Positions 25,821-34,845 of a stretch of 38,493 bases of DNA are shown in pieces. Under the pieces are notes generated by a model that did not search any database, had not been told where the DNA came from, and saw only the letters and a list, made by a program, of their open reading frames with translations. The stretch lies in contig NZHT01000129.1 in the NCBI GenBank assembly GCA_002691385.1, positions 1-38,493 on the forward strand. The letters run 5' to 3'. Source of the stretch: Flammeovirgaceae bacterium (GTDB taxonomy: Bacteria > Bacteroidota > Bacteroidia > Cytophagales > Cyclobacteriaceae). Numbering within the stretch: position 1 is the stretch's first letter; each line of letters opens with the position of its first letter. A program made the translations under genes and the position numbers.

Positions 25821-26268
25821 TTATTTATTCCTCTTTTCCCTCTTTATTTTGATACTAAGTTGTAATTCCTATCAAAAACCCTCAGAAAGCTGCCTACCTG
25901 AAAACCTGGACAAAGCATCCAAAATGAAGTTTACCCAGTATCTCATACAAGGTAAGATTTTGTACAATAACAACTGTACCCATTGTCATCAAAATTCAGG
26001 AAAGGGGTTTAGGAAATTATATCCCTCACTGATTAGTTCAACCGCTTTGATGGATAACATTGGACCGGCAGCTTGTCTTGTGAAATATGGTACAATACAC
26101 AGTCAAAAAAATTCAAATATTAGTATTCCAATGCCCGCCAAAACTGAATTAAATAACTTAGAAATAGCTGAAATTCTTACCTATATTGGAAATAGTTGGG
26201 GTAACCGTACGGGATTTATTTCAGTCAAAAAGGTGGCAACATCTTTAGTCAATTGCACTACCCATTAA
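25810..26268 (+). CDS. Monoheme class I cytochrome c lipoprotein
   Basis: The 152-residue product has a short lipoprotein signal (FLFSLFILILSCNSYQ, Cys near residue 18). A single heme site CTHCH lies near residue 57. The likely axial Met is in NISIPMPAKTELNN near residue 105, followed by the C-terminal helix EIAEILTYIGNSWGN, the usual arrangement of a small membrane-anchored electron carrier. It overlaps the SCO1 gene by 11 bp. Its 3' end overlaps the convergent lipoprotein gene by 24 bp. Confidence 0.92.
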   Translation: MSNNYLFLFSLFILILSCNSYQKPSESCLPENLDKASKMKFTQYLIQGKILYNNNCTHCHQNSGKGFRKLYPSLISSTALMDNIGPAACLVKYGTIHSQKNSNISIPMPAKTELNNLEIAEILTYIGNSWGNRTGFISVKKVATSLVNCTTH

Positions 26269-26646
26269 CTCCTCACTTTTTAGGATGCTTGAATTCATTA
26301 GCTCTTTGACTTGATATACTTGCATTTTCTGGTCCAATAGATATTCCTTTTTTTCTTCATTACTTCCTTGAAAATCATTATTAAAATTACGCATCCAACT
26401 CATCATGGCCTCATTAGCACTTGCCAAATTCTTGGCTTGCCTACTTAATTCTGTAGAGTCAGGAAAAGTCAGTGCAGCAGATTTTAATTGCTTTTCTAAA
26501 TTACGAATCTTTCCCATTTTAGGCATGACCTCATCATGAGCGTCCATGATCTCTTGAAACAAAAGATCTGTCTCACTTTTTGATTCCCCTAAACAACCCC
26601 AAATAAATATCCATAACAAAAAATAACTCCGCCTTAATAATTTCAT
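26245..26646 (-). CDS. Small helical lipoprotein, often named viral A-type inclusion protein in Bacteroidota
   Basis: The 133-residue protein has a lipoprotein signal (SYFLLWIFIWGCLGES, Cys near residue 18). The mature part is almost entirely helical with heptad-like spacing: FQEIMDAHDEVMPKMGKIRNLEKQLKSA, a second helix around NEAMMSWMRNFNND, and a third from EKKEYLLDQKMQVYQVKELM. MDAHDEVMPKM and MMSWMRNF are recurrent in Bacteroidota relatives given that automatic name; there is no real link to a viral protein. Its function is unknown. It ends inside the cytochrome c gene on the opposite strand. Confidence 0.8.
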   Translation of the reverse strand: MKLLRRSYFLLWIFIWGCLGESKSETDLLFQEIMDAHDEVMPKMGKIRNLEKQLKSAALTFPDSTELSRQAKNLASANEAMMSWMRNFNNDFQGSNEEKKEYLLDQKMQVYQVKELMNSSILKSEELMGSAID

Positions 26647-27027
26647 TTTAACAATACTTATATTATTTGCAATAATAAGATTTCATCAATAGGGTAACTA
26701 TTTTTACTGAAAAAAAATTCAATTTGATTTTAAATTATAATGGTCAATTTAAATTACTAAAGTAGTAAGTTATGCGCTAAATTAAGTGTTCAATTGAAAA
26801 TTGATCCCATTAAAAAATAAAGAAATGATTTAAATATTATAATAATTCCCTTTTTTAGTAGCTTAGAGTAAAAAATGTTCACTTTTAATGTTCATTTCGC
26901 AGTTATCTAGATTATATTTCAGCTTCAAATAGATTCGTTACATAGTTAAAATAGTAATATTTACAAAATGATGACCTTAAATAATGAAGAGAAAAAATAA
27001 ACTGTTTCTGACTCTAACCTTCCTTAA
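26647..27027. other. Divergent intergenic region without a supportable gene
   Basis: These 381 bp lie between the minus-strand lipoprotein gene and the plus-strand antiporter and should hold both promoters. The sequence is strongly AT-rich. I find no good TTTG/TAnnTTTG promoter pair, no RNA gene and no ORF of meaning; a short direct repeat (AATGTTCA, 26874-26898) is the only pattern seen. Confidence 0.5.
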
Positions 27028-28281
27028 ATGAACGTATTTGATATTATTGCCTTGTTTATTTTTCTTGCTGGCCTTTTTATATTTTTGAATATATACGTTC
27101 TAAAATTGCCTTCAACCATTGGTTTAATGATATTGGCATTATTTCTTTCTTTATGCATACTCAGTGCAGGATATCTGATCCCATCATTAAAAATAAATGC
27201 CATTCATATCGAAGAATACCAATACAGTGACATTATTTACCAGATTGTATTGAGTTTCCTCCTTTTCTCAAGTGCATTAAATATGGACTTTAAAAGGCTT
27301 TCCAAGCATAAATCAGCAGTTTTAATTTTGGCAACTCTGGGTGTAGTCATTTCTACGCTAATCGTCGGAACCTCAGTCTATTTTATGCTGAGCTGGATCG
27401 GCGTAGAATTAAATTTTTTATATTGTTTAGTGTTTGGTGCATTAATCTCCCCGACTGACCCCATTGCCATCACCGAATACATTCGCCGTTTTAAACTTTC
27501 AAGTAACGTTGAAATGAAAATTGAAGGTGAGTCACTTTTTAATGATGGCATAGCCGTTGTTTTAGCTCTGACTTTGCTTGACTTAGCTGGAGGACAAGCA
27601 GATCACCAACTTGGTTTTTTTGAAGTCATTTATGTGTTTCTAGCAGATGTTGGAGGAGGTGTATTTATTGGCTTACTTATGGGATATCTTGGGTATCGCT
27701 TGTTAAAATATATTGATAATGATGAATTTCATGTAGAAATACTAATCACGATCACCATTGTCCTTTTTGGGACTACAATGGCAGACTTTATGCATGTTTC
27801 CTCAAAGCAGGCGGCAGTGATCATGGGTTTGGTAATTGGTAATGAAGGTCGTTCAACGGAGGTAACTGGAATCGCAGGCGATTATGTTTTTAAATTTTGG
27901 AATCTGATTCAAGATTCTTTTGCTACCATGCTTTTTGTACTTATCGGGCTTGAAATGTTGGTCATACCTTTACGTTTTGATTATTTTGCTGCAGGTTTTT
28001 TTGCAGTCAATCTCGTGTTACTCGGCAGGTGGATGAGTGTCTTTATACCGATCAAAATCATGTCTGTTAATAAAAAATTCGAGCCGCATACCATTTCGAT
28101 CATGTCATGGGGTACTTTAAGAGGGGGTATTCCTATTGCCTTATCTTTAACCCTTCCTGAATTCAGTGGTAAGGATGTTATTGTCACCATGACATACGTA
28201 GTTGTGGTTTGGACCATCATTTACCAAGGATTAACATTACCGGTTCTTATAAAAAGCATTATACCTCCCAATAAAAATTAA
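27028..28281 (+). CDS. CPA1-type sodium:proton antiporter (NhaP-like)
   Basis: The 417-residue protein has twelve or more membrane helices and no long cytoplasmic tail. The core motifs of CPA1 exchangers are present: LISPTDPIAITEYIRR near residue 145 (the TD unwound helix) and EGESLFNDGIAVVLALT near 170 (ND ion-binding motif). Later SWGTLRGGIPIALSL near 365 carries the conserved Arg. It likely exchanges Na+ or K+ for protons at the inner membrane. The stop codon lies inside a 24-bp perfect palindrome, and the following gene starts 56 bp further on. Confidence 0.93.
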   Translation: MNVFDIIALFIFLAGLFIFLNIYVLKLPSTIGLMILALFLSLCILSAGYLIPSLKINAIHIEEYQYSDIIYQIVLSFLLFSSALNMDFKRLSKHKSAVLILATLGVVISTLIVGTSVYFMLSWIGVELNFLYCLVFGALISPTDPIAITEYIRRFKLSSNVEMKIEGESLFNDGIAVVLALTLLDLAGGQADHQLGFFEVIYVFLADVGGGVFIGLLMGYLGYRLLKYIDNDEFHVEILITITIVLFGTTMADFMHVSSKQAAVIMGLVIGNEGRSTEVTGIAGDYVFKFWNLIQDSFATMLFVLIGLEMLVIPLRFDYFAAGFFAVNLVLLGRWMSVFIPIKIMSVNKKFEPHTISIMSWGTLRGGIPIALSLTLPEFSGKDVIVTMTYVVVVWTIIYQGLTLPVLIKSIIPPNKN

Positions 28282-28303
28282 TTTTGATTTTAAAATCAAA
28301 ATT
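28280..28303. repeat. 24-bp perfect palindrome overlapping the antiporter stop codon
   Basis: AATTTTGATTTT followed at once by its reverse complement AAAATCAAAATT. Twelve-base arms without a loop are unlikely by chance in a window of this size, even in AT-rich DNA. It may act as a transcription-ending or mRNA-protecting hairpin after the antiporter, or as a protein-binding site upstream of the cyclotransferase gene. No T-tract follows. Confidence 0.55.
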
Positions 28304-28337
28304 CCCAATCATCTAAAATCATATTAATATTCTTGAT

Positions 28338-29432
28338 ATGACAAAGGTAGACATCAAAAATTTCTCTTTAATAAATCTAAGTTTTTGTTTTTTTCTCCTG
28401 TGCTTGATCGTAGGTTGTTTACCCAAGGAAATAAAAACAGTTAAAATAAAAAAATCTCCCAGAATAAGAAAAGAAATTAATCTAATTACGCCCAAATTGG
28501 GAAGTAATTTCCCTCTAGATACAATTGTTCTATTTACATTAAAGCATAAAAAGGATCACCCCATCGACTCTATCAGATTGGAGGGTGATGGAAAGTATAA
28601 AATCTTTAAAGGAAATCGTTTTGAATGGCAGTCTGAGCGTTTGCGTACCGGCAATACTAAAATTTCACTTACGGCTTACTTTAATGGTAAAAAAGAAAAA
28701 ATCTATCCAAAAATAAAATTCTTTTCAAATATCAATCCTACTCGATACACTTACGAGTTGGTCAAGTCGTATCCGCACAATGAGAAATCATATACCCAGG
28801 GACTTTTTTTTGCAAATGACTACCTGTATGAAAGTACAGGTCATAGAGGATCCTCATCGATTGGAAAATATGATTTGGCAACAGGTGAGATCATACAAGT
28901 AGTTAATTTAGATAATAACTATTTTGGTGAAGGTGCTACTTCTTGGGAAAAAACAATTTTTCAAATTACTTGGGAATCGCAAATCGCTTTTGCTTATGAT
29001 AAAGAACTTAATCGTACTAGAACGTTTAATTACTCAGGAGAAGGATGGGGTTTAGCTACGTGGGGAGATACTTTAGTAATGAGTGATGGCTCAGAAAATA
29101 TTTATTTGCTCAATCCAAAGGACTTTTCTCAAATAGATCAACTTCAGGTCTACCATCAAACTGATAAAATCAATCTTTTAAATGAATTGGAAGTGATAGG
29201 TAATGACCTTTATGCCAATGTATACACGACGAAATCCGATGAAATCATAATTATAGATTTGTTAACAGGTCGTGTCAAAGGAATCATTGATTTGAAGGGT
29301 TTGATTGATAGGTCAAAATACCCAGGTATCGATCATGTACTCAATGGTATAGCCAGCGATCAAAACAAGCTCTTCGTGACAGCTAAATGGCACCCTTACC
29401 TCTATGAAATAGATCTGATAAAAGTCCAGTAA
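28338..29432 (+). CDS. Glutaminyl-peptide cyclotransferase (plant/bacterial beta-propeller type), lipoprotein
   Basis: This 364-residue protein has a lipoprotein signal (CFFLLCLIVGCLPKEIK, Cys near residue 27), then about 80 residues of probable Ig-like fold, then a glutamine cyclotransferase domain from about residue 135. Family motifs include YPHNEKSYTQGLFF, YESTGHRGSSSIGKYDL, GWGLATWGDTLVMSDGS, LNELEVIGNDLYANVY, and HVLNGIASD with FVTAKWHPYLYEI at the end. These enzymes form N-terminal pyroglutamate on proteins. The lipid anchor and N-terminal domain put it in the periplasm or on the outer membrane, as in other Bacteroidota. It is the last gene before a convergent ettA. Confidence 0.9.
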   Translation: MTKVDIKNFSLINLSFCFFLLCLIVGCLPKEIKTVKIKKSPRIRKEINLITPKLGSNFPLDTIVLFTLKHKKDHPIDSIRLEGDGKYKIFKGNRFEWQSERLRTGNTKISLTAYFNGKKEKIYPKIKFFSNINPTRYTYELVKSYPHNEKSYTQGLFFANDYLYESTGHRGSSSIGKYDLATGEIIQVVNLDNNYFGEGATSWEKTIFQITWESQIAFAYDKELNRTRTFNYSGEGWGLATWGDTLVMSDGSENIYLLNPKDFSQIDQLQVYHQTDKINLLNELEVIGNDLYANVYTTKSDEIIIIDLLTGRVKGIIDLKGLIDRSKYPGIDHVLNGIASDQNKLFVTAKWHPYLYEIDLIKVQ

Positions 29433-29471
29433 CACCTCTTATTCGTTTAGAATTTTAGGAAAATCTTGTAA

Positions 29472-29579
29472 AAAAATTATCTATTATCATTCCCAATCTT
29501 CCTTGGTCTTTTTAACTCCTGCAACCATAAAAGTCCGATTATATCACTCAAGGATACTACTCTCGAACTTATTGGATAA
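29472..29579 (+). pseudogene. Possible remnant of a lipoprotein gene (META/HslJ-like start)
   Basis: In the gap between the cyclotransferase gene and ettA, one frame reads KNYLLSFPIFLGLFNSCNH and goes on to SLKDTTLELIG before a stop. It has a signal-like hydrophobic run followed by Cys, and an ending that recalls the first strand of META/HslJ domains (xLxxTxWxLxxxxG). There is no start codon in frame; a TTG lies upstream across an in-frame TAA. It is too short for a gene and could be chance. Confidence 0.22.
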
Positions 29580-29622
29580 TAAAAGGCAACATATATAAGT
29601 ACCTAAAAGCCTAAACCTTATA

Positions 29623-31302
29623 TTATTTCAATTTTTTAAATTTAATTCGTTTCGGTTCCAAATCTCCCAATCTTTTCTTTCTATTTTCCTCATAATCAGA
29701 AAAATTCCCTTCAAACCATGATACCTTTGAATCTCCTTCAAAAGCCAATATATGGGTAGCTATTCGATCAAGAAACCATCGGTCGTGAGAAATCACGACA
29801 GCACATCCTCCAAAGTTTTCAAGCCCTTCCTCTAATGCTCTTAAGGTATTAATGTCCAAATCATTAGTAGGTTCATCCAATAAAATTAAATTGGCTCCTT
29901 GCTTAAGAGTCATGGCCAAATGGACCCTGTTACGCTCTCCTCCAGATAAATCACCTACTTTTTTCTGTTGATCAGTCCCACTAAAATTAAATCTACTGGT
30001 GTAAGCCCTCGCATTCATTTCTTTCCCTCCCAGATTAATAAATTCATTACCTCCAGAAATGGCATCAAATACCGTTTCTTCAGACTTTAATTGATCGTGT
30101 TCCTGATCAACATAGGCCAAAACCACTGTAGACCCCACTTTAAAAGTGCCCACATCTGGGGTTTCTTTTCCTGTAATTAACTTAAAAAGTGTTGATTTTC
30201 CCGCTCCATTGGGACCTATCACACCCACAATTCCCCCTTGCGGTAAACTAAAATCGAGATTGTCAAAAAGTAGCTTGTCACCATATGATTTGGACACACC
30301 TTCCACTTCAATCACATTACTCCCCAATCTCGGACCAGGAGGTATAAAAAGTTCTAGTATCGCTTCTTTTTGGTTTACTTCCTCACCCAACAGTTTCTCA
30401 TAGGCATTCAATCTGGCTTTAGATTTGGCCTGCCGTGCTTTAGGTGCCATTTTGACCCATTCTAATTCACGCTCCAAAGTTTTCTGCCTTTTAGATGCAG
30501 ATTTATCTTCCTGAGCTAGTCTTTTTTGTTTTTGATCCAACCAACTGGAATAATTTCCTTTCCAAGGAATCCCCTCTCCTCTATCAAGTTCTAGAATCCA
30601 GCCAGCCACATTATCCAAAAAATATCTATCATGGGTTACTGCAATAACTGTACCCTTGTACTGCTGCAAGTAATGCTCCAACCAAAGCACTGATTCCGCA
30701 TCTAAATGATTTGTTGGTTCATCTAACAACAAGACGTCAGGTTCTTGCAATAACAACCGACATAAAGCTACTCTCCTCTTTTCACCTCCTGATAAGTTCT
30801 TAATCAACAAACCCTCTGGGGGTGTTCTTAAGGCATCCATAGCCCGTTCGAGCTTATTGTCTAATTCCCATGCACCTACCTGATCAAGTTGCTCTTGTAC
30901 CTTCCCTTGCTGCTCAATCAATTGCTCCATTTTGTCCGGATTATCTAAAATATCAGATTCTCCGAACTTTAAATTAATCTGATCATATTCCTCTAGTAAA
31001 TCAGTGAGATCCTTAACACCTTCCTTAATTACATCAATCACCCTCAATTCAGGATCCATATTAGGCTCCTGATCTAGCATTCCTACCGAATAGCCTGGAG
31101 AAAATACCACTTCCCCTTGAAATTGATCATCGAGACCGGCTATAATTTTTAGTAAAGAAGATTTACCGGATCCGTTAAGTCCCAAAACACCGATTTTAGC
31201 TCCATAAAAAAAGGATAGATAAATGTTCTTTAAAACTTTTTTCTGAGGTGGGTAAACTTTACTCAGCCCAGCCATTGAGAATATAATTTTATCTTCAGAC
31301 AT
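29623..31302 (-). CDS. ettA: Energy-dependent translational throttle protein EttA (ABC-F)
   Basis: The 559-residue protein matches EttA along its full length. ABC1 contains GLNGSGKSSL and LSGGEKRRVALCRLL with [14 protein letters not shown]2 contains GPNGAGKSTLFKLI and LSGGERNRVHLAM with [10 protein letters not shown]. Both sites are complete, unlike the YbiT-like protein at 14.8 kb. The arm insertion in ABC1 (residues about 93-135) and the linker with ELEWVKMAPKARQAKSKARL are characteristic of EttA, which binds the ribosomal E site and gates the first elongation step according to ADP/ATP level. The ATG at 31302 is preferred to an in-frame TTG three codons upstream. Confidence 0.96.
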   Translation of the reverse strand: MSEDKIIFSMAGLSKVYPPQKKVLKNIYLSFFYGAKIGVLGLNGSGKSSLLKIIAGLDDQFQGEVVFSPGYSVGMLDQEPNMDPELRVIDVIKEGVKDLTDLLEEYDQINLKFGESDILDNPDKMEQLIEQQGKVQEQLDQVGAWELDNKLERAMDALRTPPEGLLIKNLSGGEKRRVALCRLLLQEPDVLLLDEPTNHLDAESVLWLEHYLQQYKGTVIAVTHDRYFLDNVAGWILELDRGEGIPWKGNYSSWLDQKQKRLAQEDKSASKRQKTLERELEWVKMAPKARQAKSKARLNAYEKLLGEEVNQKEAILELFIPPGPRLGSNVIEVEGVSKSYGDKLLFDNLDFSLPQGGIVGVIGPNGAGKSTLFKLITGKETPDVGTFKVGSTVVLAYVDQEHDQLKSEETVFDAISGGNEFINLGGKEMNARAYTSRFNFSGTDQQKKVGDLSGGERNRVHLAMTLKQGANLILLDEPTNDLDINTLRALEEGLENFGGCAVVISHDRWFLDRIATHILAFEGDSKVSWFEGNFSDYEENRKKRLGDLEPKRIKFKKLK

Positions 31303-31434
31303 ACTTTTCAAATAATTTAAAAATTGTAATTTCAGAAAAAAGAAGTTTTTAGTAAATTATAACCTCGAAAGATTTTGAGAATACAAAAATTCTTTTTTTT
31401 TTAGCCAAAATAATTTAAATAAAGGTAATTTAAG

Positions 31435-31464
31435 TTTGATAAGTACTTTTTAGTTATATTTTTG
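31435..31464 (+). promoter_or_regulatory. Bacteroidota-type promoter of the DUF2795 gene
   Basis: TTTG at 31435-31438 and TATTTTTG at 31457-31464 are separated by 18 nt, close to the Bacteroidota housekeeping consensus TTTG-N19-TAnnTTTG. Transcription would begin near 31471, about 17 nt before the ATG at 31488. This is the best promoter match I found in the window. Confidence 0.6.
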
Positions 31465-31487
31465 CGCGAATATTAAATATTACTACT

Positions 31488-31709
31488 ATGTATTGGACAC
31501 TAGAATTGGCTTCATATCTTGAAGATGCACCTTGGCCAGCTACTAAAGATGAGCTGATAGACTTTTCGATTCGTTCTGGGACACCTTTAGAAGTTGTAGA
31601 AAATCTCCAGGAATTGGAAGATGATGGAAATCCCTATGAAAATATAGATGAGATTTGGCCTGATTATCCAACCAAAGAGGACTTTTTTTTCAATGAAGAT
31701 GAATATTAG
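31488..31709 (+). CDS. DUF2795 domain protein
   Basis: The 73-residue acidic protein (MYWTLELASYLEDAPWPATK at the N-terminus, WPDYPTKEDFFFNEDEY at the C-terminus) matches from memory a very conserved short Bacteroidota family annotated DUF2795. The central part KDELIDFSIRSGTPLEVVENLQELEDDG is predicted helical. The related domain in Actinobacteria has a similar PASKDELI motif. Its function is unknown. It has its own promoter just upstream and ends one base before the convergent ispD gene. The strong conservation and strong promoter suggest an abundant basic-cell-function protein. Confidence 0.9.
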   Translation: MYWTLELASYLEDAPWPATKDELIDFSIRSGTPLEVVENLQELEDDGNPYENIDEIWPDYPTKEDFFFNEDEY

Positions 31710-31710
31710 G

Positions 31711-32385
31711 CTAGATTTTAGATAAAAAGAGTCGAGCTAAATCGAGATCTCCATCTGTAGTAATCTTAATATTTTCATAACACCCTTCGATCAAATGCAC
31801 CTCGTGACCATCAGAAGTAACTACTGAAGCATCATCGGTAAAACTGAGATCATAAGGCGTTGAATAAGCCTTTTTTAATAAATCGATATCAAAAGTTTGA
31901 GGTGTTTGAATAAGATAATAGTTTGATCTATCTCTAGAAGTCGTTATACTTCCTGATTTTTCTCTAATCGAATCCTTGAGTGCAACAGCAGCTACGGCAG
32001 ATTTATGTGCCTCGGCGGCCTCATAACCTGAATTGATTAATTGAGTACTTACACAAGGTCTGGCCGCATCATGAATGGCCACAATACCTGGACCATCTAC
32101 ACATTTCAATCCGTTTCTCACGGAATGAAAACGGCTATCTCCCCCCTCAACTATTTGTATGGAATGTTTAGGTAACCATTTTTCTTTGACACTTTCCCAT
32201 CGTTCGAAGTACTTTTTAGCCATTACTAGAATCAAAACATCAACCTCAGCCCTAAAAAATGATTCTAGAGAATAAACTAAGACAGGTTTCCCTGATATTT
32301 CAATAAACTGTTTAGGAACATCATTTTGCATTCGTGTACCCTGTCCTCCTGCCACAACAATTGCAAAACGACGACCTCTCTTCAT
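31711..32385 (-). CDS. ispD: 2-C-methyl-D-erythritol 4-phosphate cytidylyltransferase IspD
   Basis: IspD makes CDP-methylerythritol in the non-mevalonate isoprenoid pathway. The 224-residue protein has the CTP-binding loop VVAGGQGTRMQNDVPKQF near the N-terminus, IHDAARPCVS near residue 104, LKDSIREK near 137, QTPQTFDIDLL near 158 and FTDDASVV near 181, all family hallmarks. It lies 1 bp after queA and is probably cotranscribed with it. It converges on the DUF2795 gene. Confidence 0.96.
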   Translation of the reverse strand: MKRGRRFAIVVAGGQGTRMQNDVPKQFIEISGKPVLVYSLESFFRAEVDVLILVMAKKYFERWESVKEKWLPKHSIQIVEGGDSRFHSVRNGLKCVDGPGIVAIHDAARPCVSTQLINSGYEAAEAHKSAVAAVALKDSIREKSGSITTSRDRSNYYLIQTPQTFDIDLLKKAYSTPYDLSFTDDASVVTSDGHEVHLIEGCYENIKITTDGDLDLARLFLSKI

Positions 32386-32386
32386 G

Positions 32387-33433
32387 TCATATTATCAACA
32401 TGGCATCGCCAAATGTGAAAAATCGATACTTTTCTTTGATCGCCAACTGGTAAGCTTCCATGATCAGATCATAGCCTCCGAAAGCTGAAGCCATCATTAA
32501 TAAGGTTGATTCTGGCAAATGGAAATTAGTAACCAACGCATTACATATTTTAAAATCATAAGGTGGAAAGATAAATTTATCTGTCCAGCCAGTGCTTTCT
32601 TTCAATCGTCCACCTGCCGAAACAGAAGACTCTATTGATCGCATTACGGTGGTACCAATAGCACAAACTCTTTGCTTAGCATCCAATGCCTGATTTACCC
32701 TCTGTGCTGTTTTATGCAACACTTCATAATTTTCACTATCCATTTTATGTTTGGTCAAGTCTTCGACATCGACAGGCCTGAAAGTGCCTAAACCAACATG
32801 TAATGTGACAGTTTCTATGTCAACACCCGTGATCTCAAGCCTTTTAAGCAGTTGTTTCGTAAAATGTAATCCGGCTGTAGGTGCTGCCACAGCGCCTATT
32901 TTGTCAGCATAAATGGTTTGAAAACGTTCCTTATCTGAAGCCTCTGCAACTCGATTCAACATCTTGGGAAGTGGTGTTTCTCCCAAATTATCTATCAATT
33001 TATAAAAGTCATGCTGCTCACCATCGAAAAGAAATCTAATCGTTCTACCTCTAGATGTGGTATTATCTATAACCTCAGCCACTAGTTCTCCATCACCGAA
33101 ATACAACTTATTTCCTACCCTTATTTTTCTTGCAGGATCGACCAATACATCCCAAAGATGCATTTCCTTATTGAGCTCTCTAAGTAAAAAAACTTCTATT
33201 TTCGCACCCGTCTTTTCTTTATTTCCATACAATCTAGCAGGAAATACTTTGGTATCATTAATCACCATGACATCGTCCTCACTAAAATAATTAACGAGAT
33301 CTTTGAAGATCTTGTGCTCAAACTTTCCTGTATCCTTGTGAATCACCATTAAACGTGATTCATCTCTATTTTCCAAAGGGTGTGAAGCAATGATGCTTGA
33401 CGGAATATCGAATTTGAATGCTGATAGCTTCAT
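32387..33433 (-). CDS. queA: S-adenosylmethionine:tRNA ribosyltransferase-isomerase QueA
   Basis: QueA transfers and rearranges the ribosyl group of SAM onto 7-aminomethyl-deazaguanine in tRNA, making epoxyqueuosine. The 348-residue protein starts [20 protein letters not shown], as in relatives; an upstream in-frame extension is not conserved. Typical segments are [14 protein letters not shown] near residue 55, [14 protein letters not shown] near 168, [11 protein letters not shown] near 198 and [14 protein letters not shown] near 302. It heads a two-gene operon with ispD and diverges from the MacB-like permease. Confidence 0.96.
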   Translation of the reverse strand: MKLSAFKFDIPSSIIASHPLENRDESRLMVIHKDTGKFEHKIFKDLVNYFSEDDVMVINDTKVFPARLYGNKEKTGAKIEVFLLRELNKEMHLWDVLVDPARKIRVGNKLYFGDGELVAEVIDNTTSRGRTIRFLFDGEQHDFYKLIDNLGETPLPKMLNRVAEASDKERFQTIYADKIGAVAAPTAGLHFTKQLLKRLEITGVDIETVTLHVGLGTFRPVDVEDLTKHKMDSENYEVLHKTAQRVNQALDAKQRVCAIGTTVMRSIESSVSAGGRLKESTGWTDKFIFPPYDFKICNALVTNFHLPESTLLMMASAFGGYDLIMEAYQLAIKEKYRFFTFGDAMLII

Positions 33434-33533
33434 AAATAAAATTATAGGATCACAAAAATTTGAGGCAAAATTAAACAAATGTTTTATATAAAATTAAATT
33501 TTCTGTTTATAGCCGATTATCTTGCCCATAGAT

Positions 33534-34790
33534 ATGAAAATAGTGACAAAACTTATCCTTGAAAGCTTTCGATTTGCGTGGAGTGCATTGAAAATGAATA
33601 TGCTGCGAACCACACTTTCATTATTAGGGGTAACTATCGGTATTTTTGCGATCATTTCTGTCTTTACACTCGTTGATTCCTTAGAACGAAGCCTCAAGGA
33701 AAGTTTTAATTTTCTTGGTTCTAACACAATAATTTTAAGTAAATGGCCCTGGGGATTGGGGGGAGATGAACCTTACCCTTGGTGGAAATATTTAAAACGA
33801 CCATATCCCACTTGGGAAGAATACGAATTTTTAGAGGAAAATGTAAATAATGCCTTGAGTTTGTGTATTTCAGCCAATAAGGATAATATTGTTTCAAAAT
33901 TTAGAAACAATAGTAGCAATGAAGGAATCCTAACAGGTGTCTCCCATACCTACAAAGAAGTTTACGAATTAAATATCGAAGAAGGTCGATATTTTACTAA
34001 GCAAGAATCGATTGGGGGTAGACCGGTAGCTATCATAGGACATAGAATTGCTAAGGATTTATTTGCCGACCTAAATCCTATAGGTCAAACTTTCAAAATT
34101 AAAGGAATATCTTATTATGTCATTGGAAAGTTAAAAGAAGAAGGAGAAGGATTTCTTGAGATGGAATCTAAAGATGATCAAATTTTAATTCCCTACCATT
34201 CCTTCACAAAACTTTATTATGTAGGTAAAGGAGGTTTGGAAGCTGGCATCACTTTAAAAGGATATGAATCAGATTTAGGGCTTATTGAGCTTGAATCTGA
34301 AGTGAAAGGCCTAATGAGGTCTAAAAGAGGATTAAAACCCAGAGAAGAAGAAAATTTTGCCATAAACCATCCCGAGGCTATTGCTGAATTCATCGGTGCG
34401 ACATTCGATGTCATCGGCATTGCAGGTTGGGTCATTGGGTCGTTTTCAATTCTAGTAGGAGGATTTGGGATCGCAAATATTATGTTTGTTTCTGTTCGAG
34501 AACGCACCAACATCATAGGCATCCAAAAATCACTTGGAGCAAAAAACTATTTCATCTTATTTCAATTTTTATTCGAATCCGTATTTCTTTCTTTGATAGG
34601 TGGAGGATTCGGGATTCTGCTAGTTTACTTGTTGAGTTTTGCTAACCTGGGAACTTTGGATCTTAAACTAAGTTTTTACAATGTGTTCCTTGGTTTAGGT
34701 GTTTCTGTGATCATCGGTGTTGTATCCGGAATCGTTCCAGCAGTCCTAGCCGCAAGAATGGATCCCGTAATAGCCATCAGAACAAACTAA
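33534..34790 (+). CDS. MacB/FtsX-type ABC transporter permease
   Basis: This 418-residue protein has the FtsX-like layout. One N-terminal helix (MLRTTLSLLGVTIGIFAIIS) precedes a long periplasmic MacB-core domain (residues about 60-280). Three helices follow in the C-terminal part: IGSFSILVGGFGIANIMFVSV with the RTNIIGIQKSLGAK coupling loop, FLFESVFLSLIGGGFGILLVY and GVSVIIGVVSGIVPAVLAAR. Such permeases pump lipoproteins, peptides or antibiotics or transmit force, and need a cytoplasmic ATPase, which is not adjacent. The ATG at 33534 (MKIVTKLILES) is preferred to a TTG 12 bp upstream. Confidence 0.9.
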   Translation: MKIVTKLILESFRFAWSALKMNMLRTTLSLLGVTIGIFAIISVFTLVDSLERSLKESFNFLGSNTIILSKWPWGLGGDEPYPWWKYLKRPYPTWEEYEFLEENVNNALSLCISANKDNIVSKFRNNSSNEGILTGVSHTYKEVYELNIEEGRYFTKQESIGGRPVAIIGHRIAKDLFADLNPIGQTFKIKGISYYVIGKLKEEGEGFLEMESKDDQILIPYHSFTKLYYVGKGGLEAGITLKGYESDLGLIELESEVKGLMRSKRGLKPREEENFAINHPEAIAEFIGATFDVIGIAGWVIGSFSILVGGFGIANIMFVSVRERTNIIGIQKSLGAKNYFILFQFLFESVFLSLIGGGFGILLVYLLSFANLGTLDLKLSFYNVFLGLGVSVIIGVVSGIVPAVLAARMDPVIAIRTN

Positions 34791-34817
34791 ATTAAGGTTA
34801 AGTTAATACATAAATTG

Positions 34818-34833
34818 ATTTTTGATCAAAAAT
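34818..34833. terminator. Possible bidirectional terminator between the permease and recA
   Basis: The 16-bp perfect palindrome ATTTTTGATCAAAAAT sits in the 55-bp convergent gap between the permease and recA genes, where both transcripts must end. Its stem is AT-rich and can supply T-runs in both directions. One such palindrome is expected by chance in a window this size, so the support is the position. Confidence 0.4.
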
Positions 34834-34845
34834 GCATTGTCAATA

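Noticed and set aside
30146-30403. 85-codon plus-strand open frame inside ettA
   Set aside because: Lies opposite the well-conserved second ABC domain of EttA and has low-complexity Pro/Ser/Leu composition typical of a shadow frame.
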